A DNA stretch of 64,000 nt from Chroococcus sp. CMT-3BRIN-NPC107 (GCA_019359635.1 JAHHGY010000009.1:1-64000), one strand, 5' to 3'. Shown: positions 44,431 to 56,066, numbered from the stretch's first letter. A program made the numbers and translations. Notes: generated by a model from the sequence alone, not told the origin.

Positions 44431-45939
44431 ATGACTCAAGCAGCTTTTAAAAAAACAGATATTCTCCCAAATCCCCAATCTTGGTGGGCAAATCAAAACT
44501 CCTCAAGCACTTCAAATCGTTTCAAGCTGTTAACAATTCCTCTAGCTCTTACGGTTTCGTTATGCGCGGGTATGGGTTGGTATGTGTGGGATTCTTATAA
44601 CGCTTTAAAAAAAATTCAAACTCAAGACTTACGAATTCAAAAATTGAGCGGTGACATTACTTATCTAGATGAAGTATTAACTTCTAGCGCTCGTTTATCG
44701 GCTACTACAAGTAACAAGCGCTGGGAATCTCGTTATCTCGATTATGTGCCAAAACTAGATGCGGCTCTAGCCGAAGCCCAAAAATTATTACCAAATATAT
44801 TTAAAAGTGAGGCATTTACTAAAACTAACGCTGCTAACCAAAAATTAATTGCTTTAGAAACCCAAGCTTTTGAGTTAGTAAATAAAGGCAATCAAAAAGC
44901 CGCCGCCGCATTGTTACTAGGTTCGGAGTACGAAGCGCAAAAAGAGATTTATTCTCAAGGGTTAGAAGAAGCCACCACAGCGTTGCAAAATTATGTAGAT
45001 TCAAATATAAAAGCAAAGTCTCAGCAGGCATTTACTGCGATTTCACTGCTTGTAATTACTCTAATCATCCTTCTGTTTGCCTGGATAACTGTATTGCGGA
45101 CTATGTTGCGCTATGACAAAGCAATAAATAGTGCGGGACTGATAATTTCTACAAGTTCTAATGAAATTGCCGTTACTGTCCAACAACAAGAGCGATCGAT
45201 CGCCGGACAAGCAACTTCGGTCAATCAAACTACAACTACTATTGAAGAATTGGGCGCGTCTTCTCGTCAATCTGCCGAACAAGCCACTGCTTCGGCGGCT
45301 AATGCACGTCAAGCTTTAGTTTTAGCCGAAGAAGGTACTAAATCTGTCCATCAAACCATCCAGGGAATGTCTAACCTTAAAGACAAAGTGGAAGCGATCG
45401 CCCAAGCAATTATCCGCTTAAGCGAACAGACAAATCAAATTAGCGGCATCTCTGGTTCAGTGGGCGATTTGGCTAATCAAACAAATATGCTGGCACTAAA
45501 TGCAGCCGTAGAAGCCGCTCGTGCGGGTGTACATGGGAAAGGATTTGGCGTGGTGGCAAGTGAAATTCGCAAGCTTGCCGATCAAAGTAAACAATCTTCC
45601 GAAAAAATCACCGCTTTAGTAACCGATATCCAATCTGCCATTAATACAACAGTTATGGTGACAGATGAAGGAACTAAAACTGTAGACAAAGGTTTAGAGC
45701 TTACTAATTCTACTGCTGTGACGTTTGCAGGATTTGCCGATTCTATTAATAATGTATTTCTCAACAGCCAACAAATTGCTCTCAGCGCTCAACAACAAGC
45801 TTTAGCTGTTCAACAGGTAGTTGCAGCCATGAACTCGCTCAATTTGAGCGCCAGAGAAAGCGCTACAGGCATTACTCAAGTTAAAGTTAGCACCGAACAA
45901 CTTAACGAAGCTGCCCAAAAACTTAAAGCTGTAATTTAA
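44431..45939 (+). CDS. Methyl-accepting chemotaxis-type receptor without HAMP
   Basis: The 502-residue protein has TM1 (about 34-52), a helical periplasmic bundle (about 55-200) and TM2 (about 206-228). The cytoplasmic methyl-accepting hairpin follows, with its tip [41 protein letters not shown]. No HAMP domain or GAF domain is visible between TM2 and the hairpin, so signal conversion must occur by direct helix movement. The ligand is unknown. It probably feeds a CheA/PixL-type kinase and influences pilus motility. It is 105 bp downstream of kdpC and may have its own promoter. Confidence 0.88.
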   Translation: MTQAAFKKTDILPNPQSWWANQNSSSTSNRFKLLTIPLALTVSLCAGMGWYVWDSYNALKKIQTQDLRIQKLSGDITYLDEVLTSSARLSATTSNKRWESRYLDYVPKLDAALAEAQKLLPNIFKSEAFTKTNAANQKLIALETQAFELVNKGNQKAAAALLLGSEYEAQKEIYSQGLEEATTALQNYVDSNIKAKSQQAFTAISLLVITLIILLFAWITVLRTMLRYDKAINSAGLIISTSSNEIAVTVQQQERSIAGQATSVNQTTTTIEELGASSRQSAEQATASAANARQALVLAEEGTKSVHQTIQGMSNLKDKVEAIAQAIIRLSEQTNQISGISGSVGDLANQTNMLALNAAVEAARAGVHGKGFGVVASEIRKLADQSKQSSEKITALVTDIQSAINTTVMVTDEGTKTVDKGLELTNSTAVTFAGFADSINNVFLNSQQIALSAQQQALAVQQVVAAMNSLNLSARESATGITQVKVSTEQLNEAAQKLKAVI

Positions 45940-46053
45940 TAGACCTAGTTGCAAAATCTTAGACCTTTTGCGTGAATAGCTTTTTTAGGTAACTCGCGCT
46001 AAAAATTGATTCATGTGAGAGGCTCAATATTTTAGATTCGTTGGCATAGAACA

Positions 46054-46440
46054 ATGAGTATTGAATCGCGTATAGCCATCGGTGTAGTATCTTTGGTTTG
46101 GGCTGCTAGTTTCTTCATGACGGCTCTCGATCCTAGTGGGTTCCTCGCCAGAGCGTTTGTTTTCTATAGAATCGCAGCCTTGGGCGTTGTAATTGCGATC
46201 GCTTACTTCTTTCCTCAAAGTTAGCCAGTTACTTTACGACTCATCGGTGCAACGATTTTCTATGCTTATGTTGCCTATGTAGATGACAGTTTCCGCACTC
46301 TAAATCTTGGTCGGGCAATTGTAGGGTTTCTTGTATGGGGAATTCCTTCTGGCTATTTGGCAATCATGGGTGACTATCCATCATGGGGGAGAGCCTCGCA
46401 AGGATTCAATGCCAAACAGAGTAGAAATAGACGCAAGTGA
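46054..46440 (+). pseudogene. Small three-segment membrane protein with an in-frame TAG
   Basis: A 128-codon frame starts at ATG 46054 (MSIESRIAIGVVSLVWAASFF), continues FYRIAALGVVIAIAYFFPQS, meets TAG at 46222-46224, and resumes in the same frame as LRLIGATIFYAYVAYVDD ... AIVGFLVWGIPSGYLAIMGDY to TGA at 46438. Hydrophobic periodicity continues smoothly across the stop, so this looks like one gene with a single nonsense mutation rather than two genes. The family is not recognised. Confidence 0.6.
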
Positions 46441-46521
46441 GTGGAGCGTAATCCCTCTGATTTAGACGGAATAGGTTGATGACGATAATAGCTTAATACT
46501 CTATTTTAGAATTATCAACAA

Positions 46522-46560
46522 CAAAAAAAGGGGTTAACCTAACTCAATTTAGGTTAACCC
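46522..46560 (-). terminator. Rho-independent terminator of the Ycf35-type gene
   Basis: A 12-bp perfect stem (GGGTTAACCTAA 46531-46542 with TTAGGTTAACCC 46549-46560, 6-nt loop) is followed on the minus strand by a run of seven Ts (46523-46529). It lies about 30 bp past the stop codon of the DUF1257 gene. Confidence 0.9.
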
Positions 46561-46590
46561 TCTAAGTTTTGAAACGCGCTGAAAGGAGAA

Positions 46591-46944
46591 TTACTTCTGC
46601 ACAACTAGCTTAACGTTGGCATTTTGTAAACCGCGTTGCTTGACTTCCGATAAAGTCTTGTTAACAGCGTACTTTTGGTTGATAGAGTTAATTAACTCAG
46701 TTTGATTGTGCTTCTTAGCAACTCCCCAGAGGTCAGCAATGAGGTCAAAAGAACCATCGCTATTGCGTGACCAGCCTAGATCGTATTCGCCTTCTAATAC
46801 TGCAACTAGGTCAGCACGAACTCTTTGACCGTTGTAACCACGAACGTCAGCTTCGGTCTTGGTGTTGATGCCTAAGTCGCGTAAAGAAGCCTTGAGGATT
46901 TCGGCATCAGCGATCTTGGTGCGTAAAGTGCTAAAGTGGGACAT
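46591..46944 (-). CDS. Ycf35-like protein (DUF1257)
   Basis: The 117-residue protein begins MSHFSTLRTKIADAEILKASLRDLG, the usual N-terminus of plastid Ycf35/cyanobacterial DUF1257 proteins. It continues VRGYNGQRVRADLVAVLEGEYDLGWSRNSDGSFDLIADLWG. A purine-rich site (CAGGAGGAAA) sits seven to sixteen bases upstream. The longer frame to 47046 would run through this site and lacks resemblance, so ATG 46944 is the real start. It lies downstream of the Ycf46 ATPase in a conserved association. Function is unknown. Confidence 0.88.
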   Translation of the reverse strand: MSHFSTLRTKIADAEILKASLRDLGINTKTEADVRGYNGQRVRADLVAVLEGEYDLGWSRNSDGSFDLIADLWGVAKKHNQTELINSINQKYAVNKTLSEVKQRGLQNANVKLVVQK

Positions 46945-47094
46945 TTGGGTTTCCTCCTGGGAAATCTGAATTAAAACGACAACAGTTTGGTCAGGTTTAG
47001 TCGCACTTCTTTGAGGTGGGATAACCAAGGCGACTTTTTTCGTCAACTGCTGGCAAGTGCCAGCCTTTCCCCCTGTGGTAGCAGGAGAAAGCTT

Positions 47095-48603
47095 TTAAAA
47101 CTCCATACGCTGATACTCAGCTACGGAGGTTGCAGCAGGTCTAGCACGCTGTCTTGCCCAATCTCTCAAGGCAGTAACTTGTTCTGTCATTGTTTTCGAC
47201 AGAGGCAGCGTGGACTTGATTGCCGCAATAATATCTAGTTGGGTGAATTCTCGATCTTGAGCAAATGCCTCGTACATGGCTGCAACCAATGCTTGCTCAA
47301 TTTCTGCACCAGAGAATCCATCAGCAACTTTTGCCAATTGATCTAAGTCAAAGCGGGTAATGTCGCGCTTGCGTTTGATCAAGTGAATATTAAATATTGA
47401 TTTGCGTTCGTCGGCGGTGGGCAAATCTACAAAGAATAGCTCGTCAAAGCGTCCTTTGCGTAAAAATTCCCCCGGTAAGCGTTCGACGCGGTTGGCTGTT
47501 GCCATTACAAACACGGGTGACGTTTTTTCCTGCATCCAGGTGAGGAAAGAACCAAAAATTCTACTCGATGTCCCGCCGTCAGAATCCGCCGAACCTGTAG
47601 TTCCAGCAAAAGCTTTGTCCAATTCGTCGATAAATAAAATCGCTGGAGAAATTGATTCTGCTGTTTTTAAGGCGTTGCGTAAATTGGCCTCACTTCGCCC
47701 TACCATCGAGCCATCGTACACTCTACCCATATCTAGCCGGAGTAAAGGTAAACCCCATAGCCGAGAGGTAGTTTTGGCAATGAGTGATTTACCGCAGCCA
47801 GGTACGCCCAATATTAGCATTCCTTTTGGTTGAGGCAATCCGTACTCTCTAGCTCTTTCAGTAAAGGCGTTAGAGCGCTGTTTGAGCCAATGCTTTAGTT
47901 CGTCTAATCCGCCAACAGCTTCTAAAGTTTCATCTTCTTCAATGAATTCCAAAATTCCGTTGCGGCGAATTAACTGCTTTTTCTCCGACAGTACGATGTC
48001 TACTTCGTTTTCTGTCAAGCTACCTTTGGTAACTTGAGCTTTACGATACACTTTCTCGGCCTCGTCCCTGGTTAAGCCTAGCGCTGCTTTTAGCAACTTT
48101 TCCCTAGCTTCGGTAGTAATTTTCCGTGCCTTGGTTTGCTCTAGTTGCTTGGACAGAACTTGATTTAATTCCGTCATGTCTGGTAAAGCAAAGTCTAAAA
48201 CTACAACTTCTTTTTCTAGTTCAATAGGTACTTGCTGTACTGGAGACATCAAGATAATTGTTTTTTGAGTTCCCTTGAAGCTGGCGATCGCATCTCTAAG
48301 CCACCGCGTTGTTGCGGGTGAATCTATAAAGGGATGCAAGTCTTTAAATATAAATATTCCTGACTCTTTCCGTCTTGTTGCCCACTCTATAGCAGCTTCC
48401 GGGGATAGGGTGTTGTGCGGGGTAACAGTCCGGGACTGACCGTATTCCACAATTCCGTGAGTTACTGTCCATAGAAACATCTGACGGGTTGGTCTTGCTT
48501 GGGCAATTATAGAAATCGCGCTCTCTGCCCGTTCTTCCTCGGATGTTACAAGGTAGATTAAGGGGTATTGAGCTTGTATGAGAATATTTAGCTCTTCTTG
48601 CAT
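47095..48603 (-). CDS. ycf46: AAA+ ATPase Ycf46
   Basis: The 502-residue protein carries an N-terminal non-catalytic domain (about 1-190) and a C-terminal AAA+ module. Walker A is ILGVPGCGKSLIA, Walker B ISPAILFIDELDKAF, sensor 1 MATANRVERLP and the Arg finger region FLRKGRFDELFFVDLP. It belongs to the Ycf46 family of cyanobacteria and chloroplasts; in Synechocystis the family member is a stress- and CO2-responsive gene. I start at ATG 48603 (MQEELNILIQ). The TTG at 48612 adds three residues. A short hairpin (CTGGCA-AG-TGCCAG, 47049-47062) sits between it and the Ycf35-type gene. Confidence 0.9.
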   Translation of the reverse strand: MQEELNILIQAQYPLIYLVTSEEERAESAISIIAQARPTRQMFLWTVTHGIVEYGQSRTVTPHNTLSPEAAIEWATRRKESGIFIFKDLHPFIDSPATTRWLRDAIASFKGTQKTIILMSPVQQVPIELEKEVVVLDFALPDMTELNQVLSKQLEQTKARKITTEAREKLLKAALGLTRDEAEKVYRKAQVTKGSLTENEVDIVLSEKKQLIRRNGILEFIEEDETLEAVGGLDELKHWLKQRSNAFTERAREYGLPQPKGMLILGVPGCGKSLIAKTTSRLWGLPLLRLDMGRVYDGSMVGRSEANLRNALKTAESISPAILFIDELDKAFAGTTGSADSDGGTSSRIFGSFLTWMQEKTSPVFVMATANRVERLPGEFLRKGRFDELFFVDLPTADERKSIFNIHLIKRKRDITRFDLDQLAKVADGFSGAEIEQALVAAMYEAFAQDREFTQLDIIAAIKSTLPLSKTMTEQVTALRDWARQRARPAATSVAEYQRMEF

Positions 48604-48683
48604 GACCGTCAACCTACTTGGAACCGAATAAAAACAATTTGGATACTTTTAAGGAATTATATTTAGGCAGAAGCCGCCCTAAT

Positions 48684-49025
48684 TCACTTCAAACAAGGCA
48701 CTAATTCTTCTTGACTGCCTACGCCCGGTGCTACTTGAGCTACAGTCAATTGTTCTTCGCTTAATACTCCGCTTTGGTTGCCTAAAGCCACCATTTCGCG
48801 ATCTTTTACTACTACGGTAGTTGCACACTCTGGGCAAGCATATAGTTGATGAGTGCGACCGTGAATTGTTTCCGCTTCTTCTACCATTTCTGGATGAGTT
48901 AGATAAAAAACAATTGCCTTTTCAGCTAGTTCAGACATTGGCTCGGAGTCAATTGCCGATCTAATTTTGAGCCTTCTATGTATTTCTGGGGTTAGGTAAA
49001 ATGTAACCTTTTGCTTAGCTTGCAT
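48684..49025 (-). CDS. Ribbon-helix-helix-like protein with CxxC, 113 aa
   Basis: The N-terminus KVTFYLTPEIHRRLKIRSAIDSEPMSELAEKAIVFYL is an RHH-type DNA-binding pattern (one beta strand, two helices). The middle has ACPECATT, half of a zinc knuckle, and a later lone Cys (VPCLK). It lies 81 bp upstream of ycf46 on the same strand. The gene order resembles the slr0373-slr0374-slr0376 stress operon of Synechocystis, a comparison from memory. It may act as an autoregulator of the group. Confidence 0.65.
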   Translation of the reverse strand: MQAKQKVTFYLTPEIHRRLKIRSAIDSEPMSELAEKAIVFYLTHPEMVEEAETIHGRTHQLYACPECATTVVVKDREMVALGNQSGVLSEEQLTVAQVAPGVGSQEELVPCLK

Positions 49026-49218
49026 ATATCGTTTTTCAGTCTTGTTACCCGGGTATGTTTATCACCTTACTTGCCTCTACTAAGATTGTCAAGACAGTAT
49101 GCTGGCATGACAGCAATATTGTTACAAGTCGTAATAATTAATCTAAATAAGGTAAGTACACTCAAATAGGTTATGGGTGTCACAAACCTGATAAATTTAG
49201 CGAGTATCAAGCGAGTAA

Positions 49219-51026
<1,808 letters not shown>

Positions 51027-51037
51027 CAATTTTTTGT

Positions 51038-52168
51038 ATGCGAATTGCCTTATTTACTGAAACCTTTTTGCCTAAAGTTGATGGAATTGTTACGCGATTG
51101 CGCCACACCGTCGAGCATTTGCAGCGCAGTGGTAACGAAGTAATTGTTTTTGCTCCCGATGGCGGCATAACTGAGTACAAAGGGGCTAGAGTGTATGGTG
51201 TGACAGGGTTTCCTTTGCCTTTGTACCCAGAATTAAAAATGGCATTGCCTAGACCCGCGATTGGTCACGCTTTAGAGGAGTTTAAGCCTGATATTGTTCA
51301 CGTAGTTAACCCCGCAGTTTTAGGATTGGCTGGGTTGTATTATGGCAAGTCGTTAAAAATTCCTTTGGTTGCTTCCTACCATACTCATTTACCTCAGTAC
51401 CTTCATCATTACAACTTAGGAATGTTAGAGGGTTTACTGTGGGAATTGCTCAAATCTGCCCACAATCAAGCAGAGCTAAATTTATGCACTTCAACGGCAA
51501 TGGTGGCAGAATTAACCGCTCATGGCATTGAAAGAGTAGATTTATGGCAAAAAGGTGTAGATACAGAGCTATTTCACCCCGAATTAGCTACCGATGAAAT
51601 GCGATCGCACCTCAGTCAAGGTTTTTCTCAACATCCATTACTACTGTACGTCGGGCGGTTGTCGGCAGAAAAGGAAATTGAACGCATAAAACCCGTCTTA
51701 GAAGCTATCCCCGATGCTCGTTTAGCTTTAGTGGGCGATGGTCCTCATCGTGCCTCTTTAGAACAGCATTTTGCGGGTACTCCAACGCATTTTGTGGGCT
51801 ATCTCACCGGGCGAGACTTAGGTTCGGCCTTTGCTTCAGCCGATGCCTTTATTTTTCCTTCCCGCACCGAAACCTTGGGCTTAGTATTACTCGAAGCAAT
51901 GGCGGCGGGGTGTCCGGTGGTAGCTGCAAGTTCGGGAGGAATCCCAGATATTGTTACATCGGGGGTCAATGGATTTTTATTCGACCCGCAAACAGGAGAT
52001 GAAGGAGCAATTTTAGCGACTGAGCGGTTACTCGCCCAAGCCCAAGAACGGGAAACTATCCGCCGAAATGCCCGCCTAGAAGCCGAACGTTGGGGATGGG
52101 CGGCGGCTACGAGCCAATTAGTAGCTTACTATCAAAAAGTCAGAAGTCGGTGTATGGCTTATTCTTAG
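51038..52168 (+). CDS. sqdX: Sulfoquinovosyltransferase SqdX (SQDG synthase)
   Basis: The 376-residue GT4-family glycosyltransferase begins MRIALFTETFLPKVDGIVTRLRHTVEHL, as cyanobacterial SqdX does. It contains HVVNPAVLGLAG, YHTHLPQYL, LLYVGRLSAEKEIE and the donor-binding ExxxxxxxE element in PSRTETLGLVLLEAMAAGCPVV. It transfers sulfoquinovose from UDP-sulfoquinovose to diacylglycerol, completing the two-step pathway begun by SqdB upstream. Confidence 0.95.
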   Translation: MRIALFTETFLPKVDGIVTRLRHTVEHLQRSGNEVIVFAPDGGITEYKGARVYGVTGFPLPLYPELKMALPRPAIGHALEEFKPDIVHVVNPAVLGLAGLYYGKSLKIPLVASYHTHLPQYLHHYNLGMLEGLLWELLKSAHNQAELNLCTSTAMVAELTAHGIERVDLWQKGVDTELFHPELATDEMRSHLSQGFSQHPLLLYVGRLSAEKEIERIKPVLEAIPDARLALVGDGPHRASLEQHFAGTPTHFVGYLTGRDLGSAFASADAFIFPSRTETLGLVLLEAMAAGCPVVAASSGGIPDIVTSGVNGFLFDPQTGDEGAILATERLLAQAQERETIRRNARLEAERWGWAAATSQLVAYYQKVRSRCMAYS

Positions 52169-52284
52169 AATTAATACCCCAATTTTATTAATTGAATTGC
52201 GATCGCACAAATAGCCAACAAACTCTTGGGATTGTAAGGTTGTTTGCTCTGGCGCTCGAACTGATTTAGGCGATCGATTATTTT

Positions 52285-52551
52285 TCAGCTTCCGCCCAAA
52301 TCGTTGTTGTTATCTTCAAGAGGTTTACTACCAATTCCTAGCTGCTGTTTGGAGCGCTTGAGTTGCTTCCAAAGAGCGCGAATTTTCTCATAGGAGTCTT
52401 CAGGGGAAAGTTTACCCGCCGTTTCCAAATTGCAAATGTAACCTACTTTTTGAGCAAATTCTTGTAAATTCGCATTAAAAACTAAGTTTTCTGGCTTCAC
52501 TTGACCGTAATATCGACTGCGAGGGTAGAGAAAGTCTGTTTTATTGTCCAC
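52285..52551 (-). CDS. Conserved cyanobacterial protein, 88 aa (DUF7219-like)
   Basis: The protein contains the conserved block DFLYPRSRYYGQVKPENLVFNANLQEFAQKV and YICNLETAGKLSPEDSYEKI, then a basic helix and a disordered tail (EDNNNDLGGS). I recall this block from a cyanobacteria-only family listed as DUF7219, but no function is known. An AGGAG site just upstream of the ATG supports the start. It converges on sqdX. Confidence 0.75.
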   Translation of the reverse strand: MDNKTDFLYPRSRYYGQVKPENLVFNANLQEFAQKVGYICNLETAGKLSPEDSYEKIRALWKQLKRSKQQLGIGSKPLEDNNNDLGGS

Positions 52552-52854
52552 TGCTCCTCCTGATTTTTTAAATTATGTATTTTTTAGGATTAAAACTGAT
52601 GACCTTCAAGATATCAACCTTACTTTGGCTAGCCAAGTTACCTCAATGCCTTCTAAAGTAACAGTTCTATCAATTATCTACCGATTTTTTAACCTATTCT
52701 TAACTTAGCTTGGGTATTGAGATATACCTCTCGAACTTACATTCAAACCAACTATACTTCTAACTGTTATAGGCTCCTGCTACAGTACAGTCAAATAGCA
52801 CTTATTTTGTCTAAAGGAGTAAATTAAAATGAGGAAAACAAACTTTCCTTTTGC
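52552..52854. other. Intergenic region, no gene seen
   Basis: This 303-bp stretch is A/T-rich, lies upstream of the 88-residue gene and downstream of the lipoprotein gene. I see possible promoter-like A/T motifs but no ORF with start context, no RNA fold and no strong hairpin after the lipoprotein stop. Confidence 0.4.
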
Positions 52855-54354
52855 TTAGTTATTTCGCGGCACGAGCTTGATAATGGTTGCTTTATCTGTA
52901 ACGTTGAGGCTAATTTTGTTGTTTTTAATCGCCGCCGACCGAGAGGACAAATTACCCGCATCATCTAAAGTGTAAATAGTAGCGCCACGAACTGGTGTAG
53001 AAAAATTTACTTGGGTTGGCATGGGTGGCGGATTAATTTCTCGCACGGGGATAGCACTGATGTCACCGTTAGAAATTTCGTGCCAGAGTATTAAGTAAAA
53101 ATTACCATCGCGCTTTTGTAATAAAAGGTCGTGTACGTACTCCGTTCTTTCGTAGTTCCGCGGAGCTTTAATCGAGAGGTTGTAGTTTAGGGCTTTGGGA
53201 ATTAGATTAGCGCCACCAGGATCTTTGAGTAGACCAATGAGATTTTTAACGGCGGTGTAAGCTGGTTTTGGGCTTAAGTTGTGGCGTAAAAGTCCGTAAT
53301 TAGCTTCAGAATTGTCAGGTTGATTCCACTCATCTACCAATTCATAAGAGCAAGTGCGGGGAATACCTAGACGGAAGTATTCTAAAAACAAACGCGGCAT
53401 ATATTTGCCATGCACCTTCTCGGAAACACCCCTTTTACCTTTAGTTGTGAAGTAGCCTGTTTCTGTAGCTACCATTGGCTTACCTTTAAAAGGTGGAGAG
53501 AAAATATCAAAACCATAAGGATGTCTATTAATATTTACTGACGGAAAATTGCTATGCCAGTAGTATTTTTCAATAGTGTTGTATCTAAACGGATTAGTAA
53601 AAGTATTGCCGTTGTTAGGGTAGGGATGAAAATTTCCCCAATCTACATATCTACTTAAATCTCTTAAAGGTGATTTTTTGTCGTAGTCATAACTACGGCC
53701 TAAAGATGGTCCGATAATTTTGACTCTTGCCGTAGCGCGATCGCTTTTCAAGGCTTTGTAGGTATCTTCAGTTAAGCTTTGAATGTAAGAAACCCAGTAC
53801 AAAGGCGAATTGGGATCGTCGTTGAGTTTAGTTTTATCGCCTTTGCGCCAGTAGAAATTTGAGTAATTAAGATCGAATTCATTAGCAATTTCTACCGCAT
53901 CAATAGCATTAGTCCCAACTTTGTTTTTAACAAAATCATTAATAGTATAGGCAGGATTAGCAGCCCAATAAGATGAATTCGCTGTTACTCCATTATTTGG
54001 AGCCATCACAAAAGTGGTTTTAATCCCCAAACGCCCTAGTTCTTTCATTTTACCAATTACATCATCATTTGCACCGCCACCTCGAATATGACGAACGCCA
54101 AGACTAATTAATTTTTGCTTGACAGCATTGTAGTTTTGACCATAAGGAGTGTCGTAATAAGACCAATGAGTACCTACACAAATGCTATCTACAAAAGCGT
54201 AGGCAGATTTTGCCGCTTTGGAGGAAGCAGCAAAAGCTGGTTCTGGTGTTGTCGATGATAAATTCGATTCTGGCGGTACTGGAGAAAAACAACCAAGGGT
54301 AGTAACCAGTAGTGTTATTGCTAGTGTTAGTTGTGATTTTGGAGAGCGCATCAT
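52855..54354 (-). CDS. Secreted lipoprotein with a glycoside-hydrolase-like barrel
   Basis: The 499-residue protein has a lipoprotein signal (LAITLLVTTLGCFSP, lipobox LGC at about residues 20-22) and a Pro/Ser-rich spacer. A (beta/alpha)8-type domain follows (about 50-390). AVEIANEFDLNY places a Glu after Asn as in clan-A acid/base sites, and MVATETGYFT supplies a candidate nucleophile Glu. The C-terminal beta domain (about 400-499) resembles those following GH39/GH5-like barrels. It may act on extracellular polysaccharide. The exact family and substrate are unknown. Single gene, 46 bp downstream of radA on the same strand. Confidence 0.65.
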   Translation of the reverse strand: MMRSPKSQLTLAITLLVTTLGCFSPVPPESNLSSTTPEPAFAASSKAAKSAYAFVDSICVGTHWSYYDTPYGQNYNAVKQKLISLGVRHIRGGGANDDVIGKMKELGRLGIKTTFVMAPNNGVTANSSYWAANPAYTINDFVKNKVGTNAIDAVEIANEFDLNYSNFYWRKGDKTKLNDDPNSPLYWVSYIQSLTEDTYKALKSDRATARVKIIGPSLGRSYDYDKKSPLRDLSRYVDWGNFHPYPNNGNTFTNPFRYNTIEKYYWHSNFPSVNINRHPYGFDIFSPPFKGKPMVATETGYFTTKGKRGVSEKVHGKYMPRLFLEYFRLGIPRTCSYELVDEWNQPDNSEANYGLLRHNLSPKPAYTAVKNLIGLLKDPGGANLIPKALNYNLSIKAPRNYERTEYVHDLLLQKRDGNFYLILWHEISNGDISAIPVREINPPPMPTQVNFSTPVRGATIYTLDDAGNLSSRSAAIKNNKISLNVTDKATIIKLVPRNN

Positions 54355-54400
54355 AAAGTATCAATCAAAATGTTAATTAACAGCGACCAATAATAATTAT

Positions 54401-55891
54401 TTAGGTTTCGTCTTCGTCAGGTAAATCAAATTCTGATAAATGTTGAGGGGGGATAGCGGCAATAATGGCATCAATCACTTTAGCAACGGGAATAATTTCT
54501 AAACTGCTGATATCGGGGTAATTTTGCCCTTTAGGAACGATCGCCCGTTTAAATCCTAACTTAGCTGCTTCTTTTAGGCGTAGTTCCATTTGCGACACGG
54601 GGCGAATTTGCCCACCTAAACCAACTTCACCCATTAATACAGTACGCGGATCGACAACGCGATCGCGGAAACTCGCAACAACGGCGATCGCCACTCCCAA
54701 ATCTACCGCAGGCTCTTCTACATTTAAGCCTCCGGCGGACGCAACGTAAGCATCTAATTTTGATAGAGGAATGCCTACCCGTTTTTCTAAAACTGCGAGT
54801 ATTTGCAATAGTCGATTGTAGTCAACCCCAGTAGTGGAGCGTCGGGGGGAACTGTAGCTAGTAGGACTAACTAATGCTTGCAACTCTACAACTATTGGGC
54901 GAGTGCCTTCACAGGCGACTACAAGGGCAGTTCCGGGGGTAGATTCGTCGCGGCTGCCTAAAAATAATTCTGAAGGGTTAGAAACTTCTCGCAGTCCTTG
55001 CTCGACCATTTCAAATACGCCAATTTCGTGAGTTGCGCCAAAGCGATTTTTGACCGATCGCAGCAAGCGATGAGAAGCAAAGCGATCGCCTTCAAAATAT
55101 AGTACGGTATCGACTAAATGTTCTAATACTTTGGGCCCGGCGATCGCGCCTTCTTTGGTTACGTGACCAACAATTAATAATGTAATATCTTCCCGCTTGG
55201 CTACTTTCATCAAAGCCGCCGTACATTCGCGCACTTGCGCCACCGAACCCGGAGCGGAAGTCATAGAAGGTAAGTAAATTGTTTGAATACTATCAATTAC
55301 TGCTACATTTGGCTTGAGCGATTCTAATTCTCGGAGAATTTCCTCTAAATCTGTTTCTGGAAGTACATAAAGATCCGCACCGTCTCGTTTGTTGTTAGTT
55401 GGTTCAATTACTTGCTCTAAGGGTTGAGATTTGTTAAAAACTCCTAATCTTGAAGCCCGCAACTTGACTTGTTGCCCAGATTCTTCGCCACAAACATAGA
55501 GAACGCGGTAGTGTTCGGCTAAGAGGTTTGATACTTGTAATAGTAAAGTAGATTTACCAATCCCCGGATCGCCGCCAATTAGTACCAAAGATCCCGGTAC
55601 AATTCCCCCACCTAAAACTCGATCTAATTCACCGTATCCAGAAAACCAGCGCTCTTGATCGCGGTGAGTAATTTGAGCAAAAGTTAAAGCGGCGCGAGCT
55701 TTGGCGGGTTTATTTGATTTACCATTACTGCGCCCAGATTGTACCGCACCTCGACTAGGAAGAATAGAACTATTTGATTCTATTTGCTCCTCTAAAGAAT
55801 TGTAAGTACCACAGTGAGGACACTTGCCAAACCATTGCGGTGAATCGCCTCCACAATCATTGCAAACGTAGTAAGTTCGGGGTTTTGCCAT
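54401..55891 (-). CDS. radA: DNA repair protein RadA
   Basis: The 496-residue protein is a full-length bacterial RadA/Sms. It has an N-terminal C4 zinc finger (CNDCGGDSPQWFGKCPHC), a RecA-type ATPase with Walker A GGDPGIGKSTLLLQ and Walker B VAVIDSIQTI, the RadA-specific KNRFG motif in SVKNRFGATHEIG, and a C-terminal Lon-like domain. It is a DNA helicase that promotes branch migration during recombination. It is divergent from rpaB across 175 bp. Confidence 0.96.
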   Translation of the reverse strand: MAKPRTYYVCNDCGGDSPQWFGKCPHCGTYNSLEEQIESNSSILPSRGAVQSGRSNGKSNKPAKARAALTFAQITHRDQERWFSGYGELDRVLGGGIVPGSLVLIGGDPGIGKSTLLLQVSNLLAEHYRVLYVCGEESGQQVKLRASRLGVFNKSQPLEQVIEPTNNKRDGADLYVLPETDLEEILRELESLKPNVAVIDSIQTIYLPSMTSAPGSVAQVRECTAALMKVAKREDITLLIVGHVTKEGAIAGPKVLEHLVDTVLYFEGDRFASHRLLRSVKNRFGATHEIGVFEMVEQGLREVSNPSELFLGSRDESTPGTALVVACEGTRPIVVELQALVSPTSYSSPRRSTTGVDYNRLLQILAVLEKRVGIPLSKLDAYVASAGGLNVEEPAVDLGVAIAVVASFRDRVVDPRTVLMGEVGLGGQIRPVSQMELRLKEAAKLGFKRAIVPKGQNYPDISSLEIIPVAKVIDAIIAAIPPQHLSEFDLPDEDET

Positions 55892-56066
55892 CGGTGTTTT
55901 GGAAATTTTACGAAGTATTTATATGAAGGAAATATTAAGAAAGCTGGAAATCCAGTATTAGTAACACTCCCGGCTTCTTAAAAGGATTAGATCAAGTGAT
56001 AATCTTAATGGAATAGAACTAAAAATTAACGATCGCTAGATTTCACTTGTAGGAGAGTTAAAAAAA

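Noticed and set aside
46024-46218. Minus-strand 64-codon ORF
   Set aside because: It is antisense to the membrane-protein pseudogene on the plus strand, whose hydrophobic pattern is far more gene-like.
46945-47046. N-terminal extension of the Ycf35-type protein
   Set aside because: The extension runs through the strong ribosome-binding site and has no similarity to the family. The MSHFSTLRTKI start is diagnostic.
52169-52284. Hairpin terminator after sqdX (CAACAAAC ... GTTGTTTG)
   Set aside because: The arms are direct-like rather than properly complementary when aligned, so no stable stem forms.
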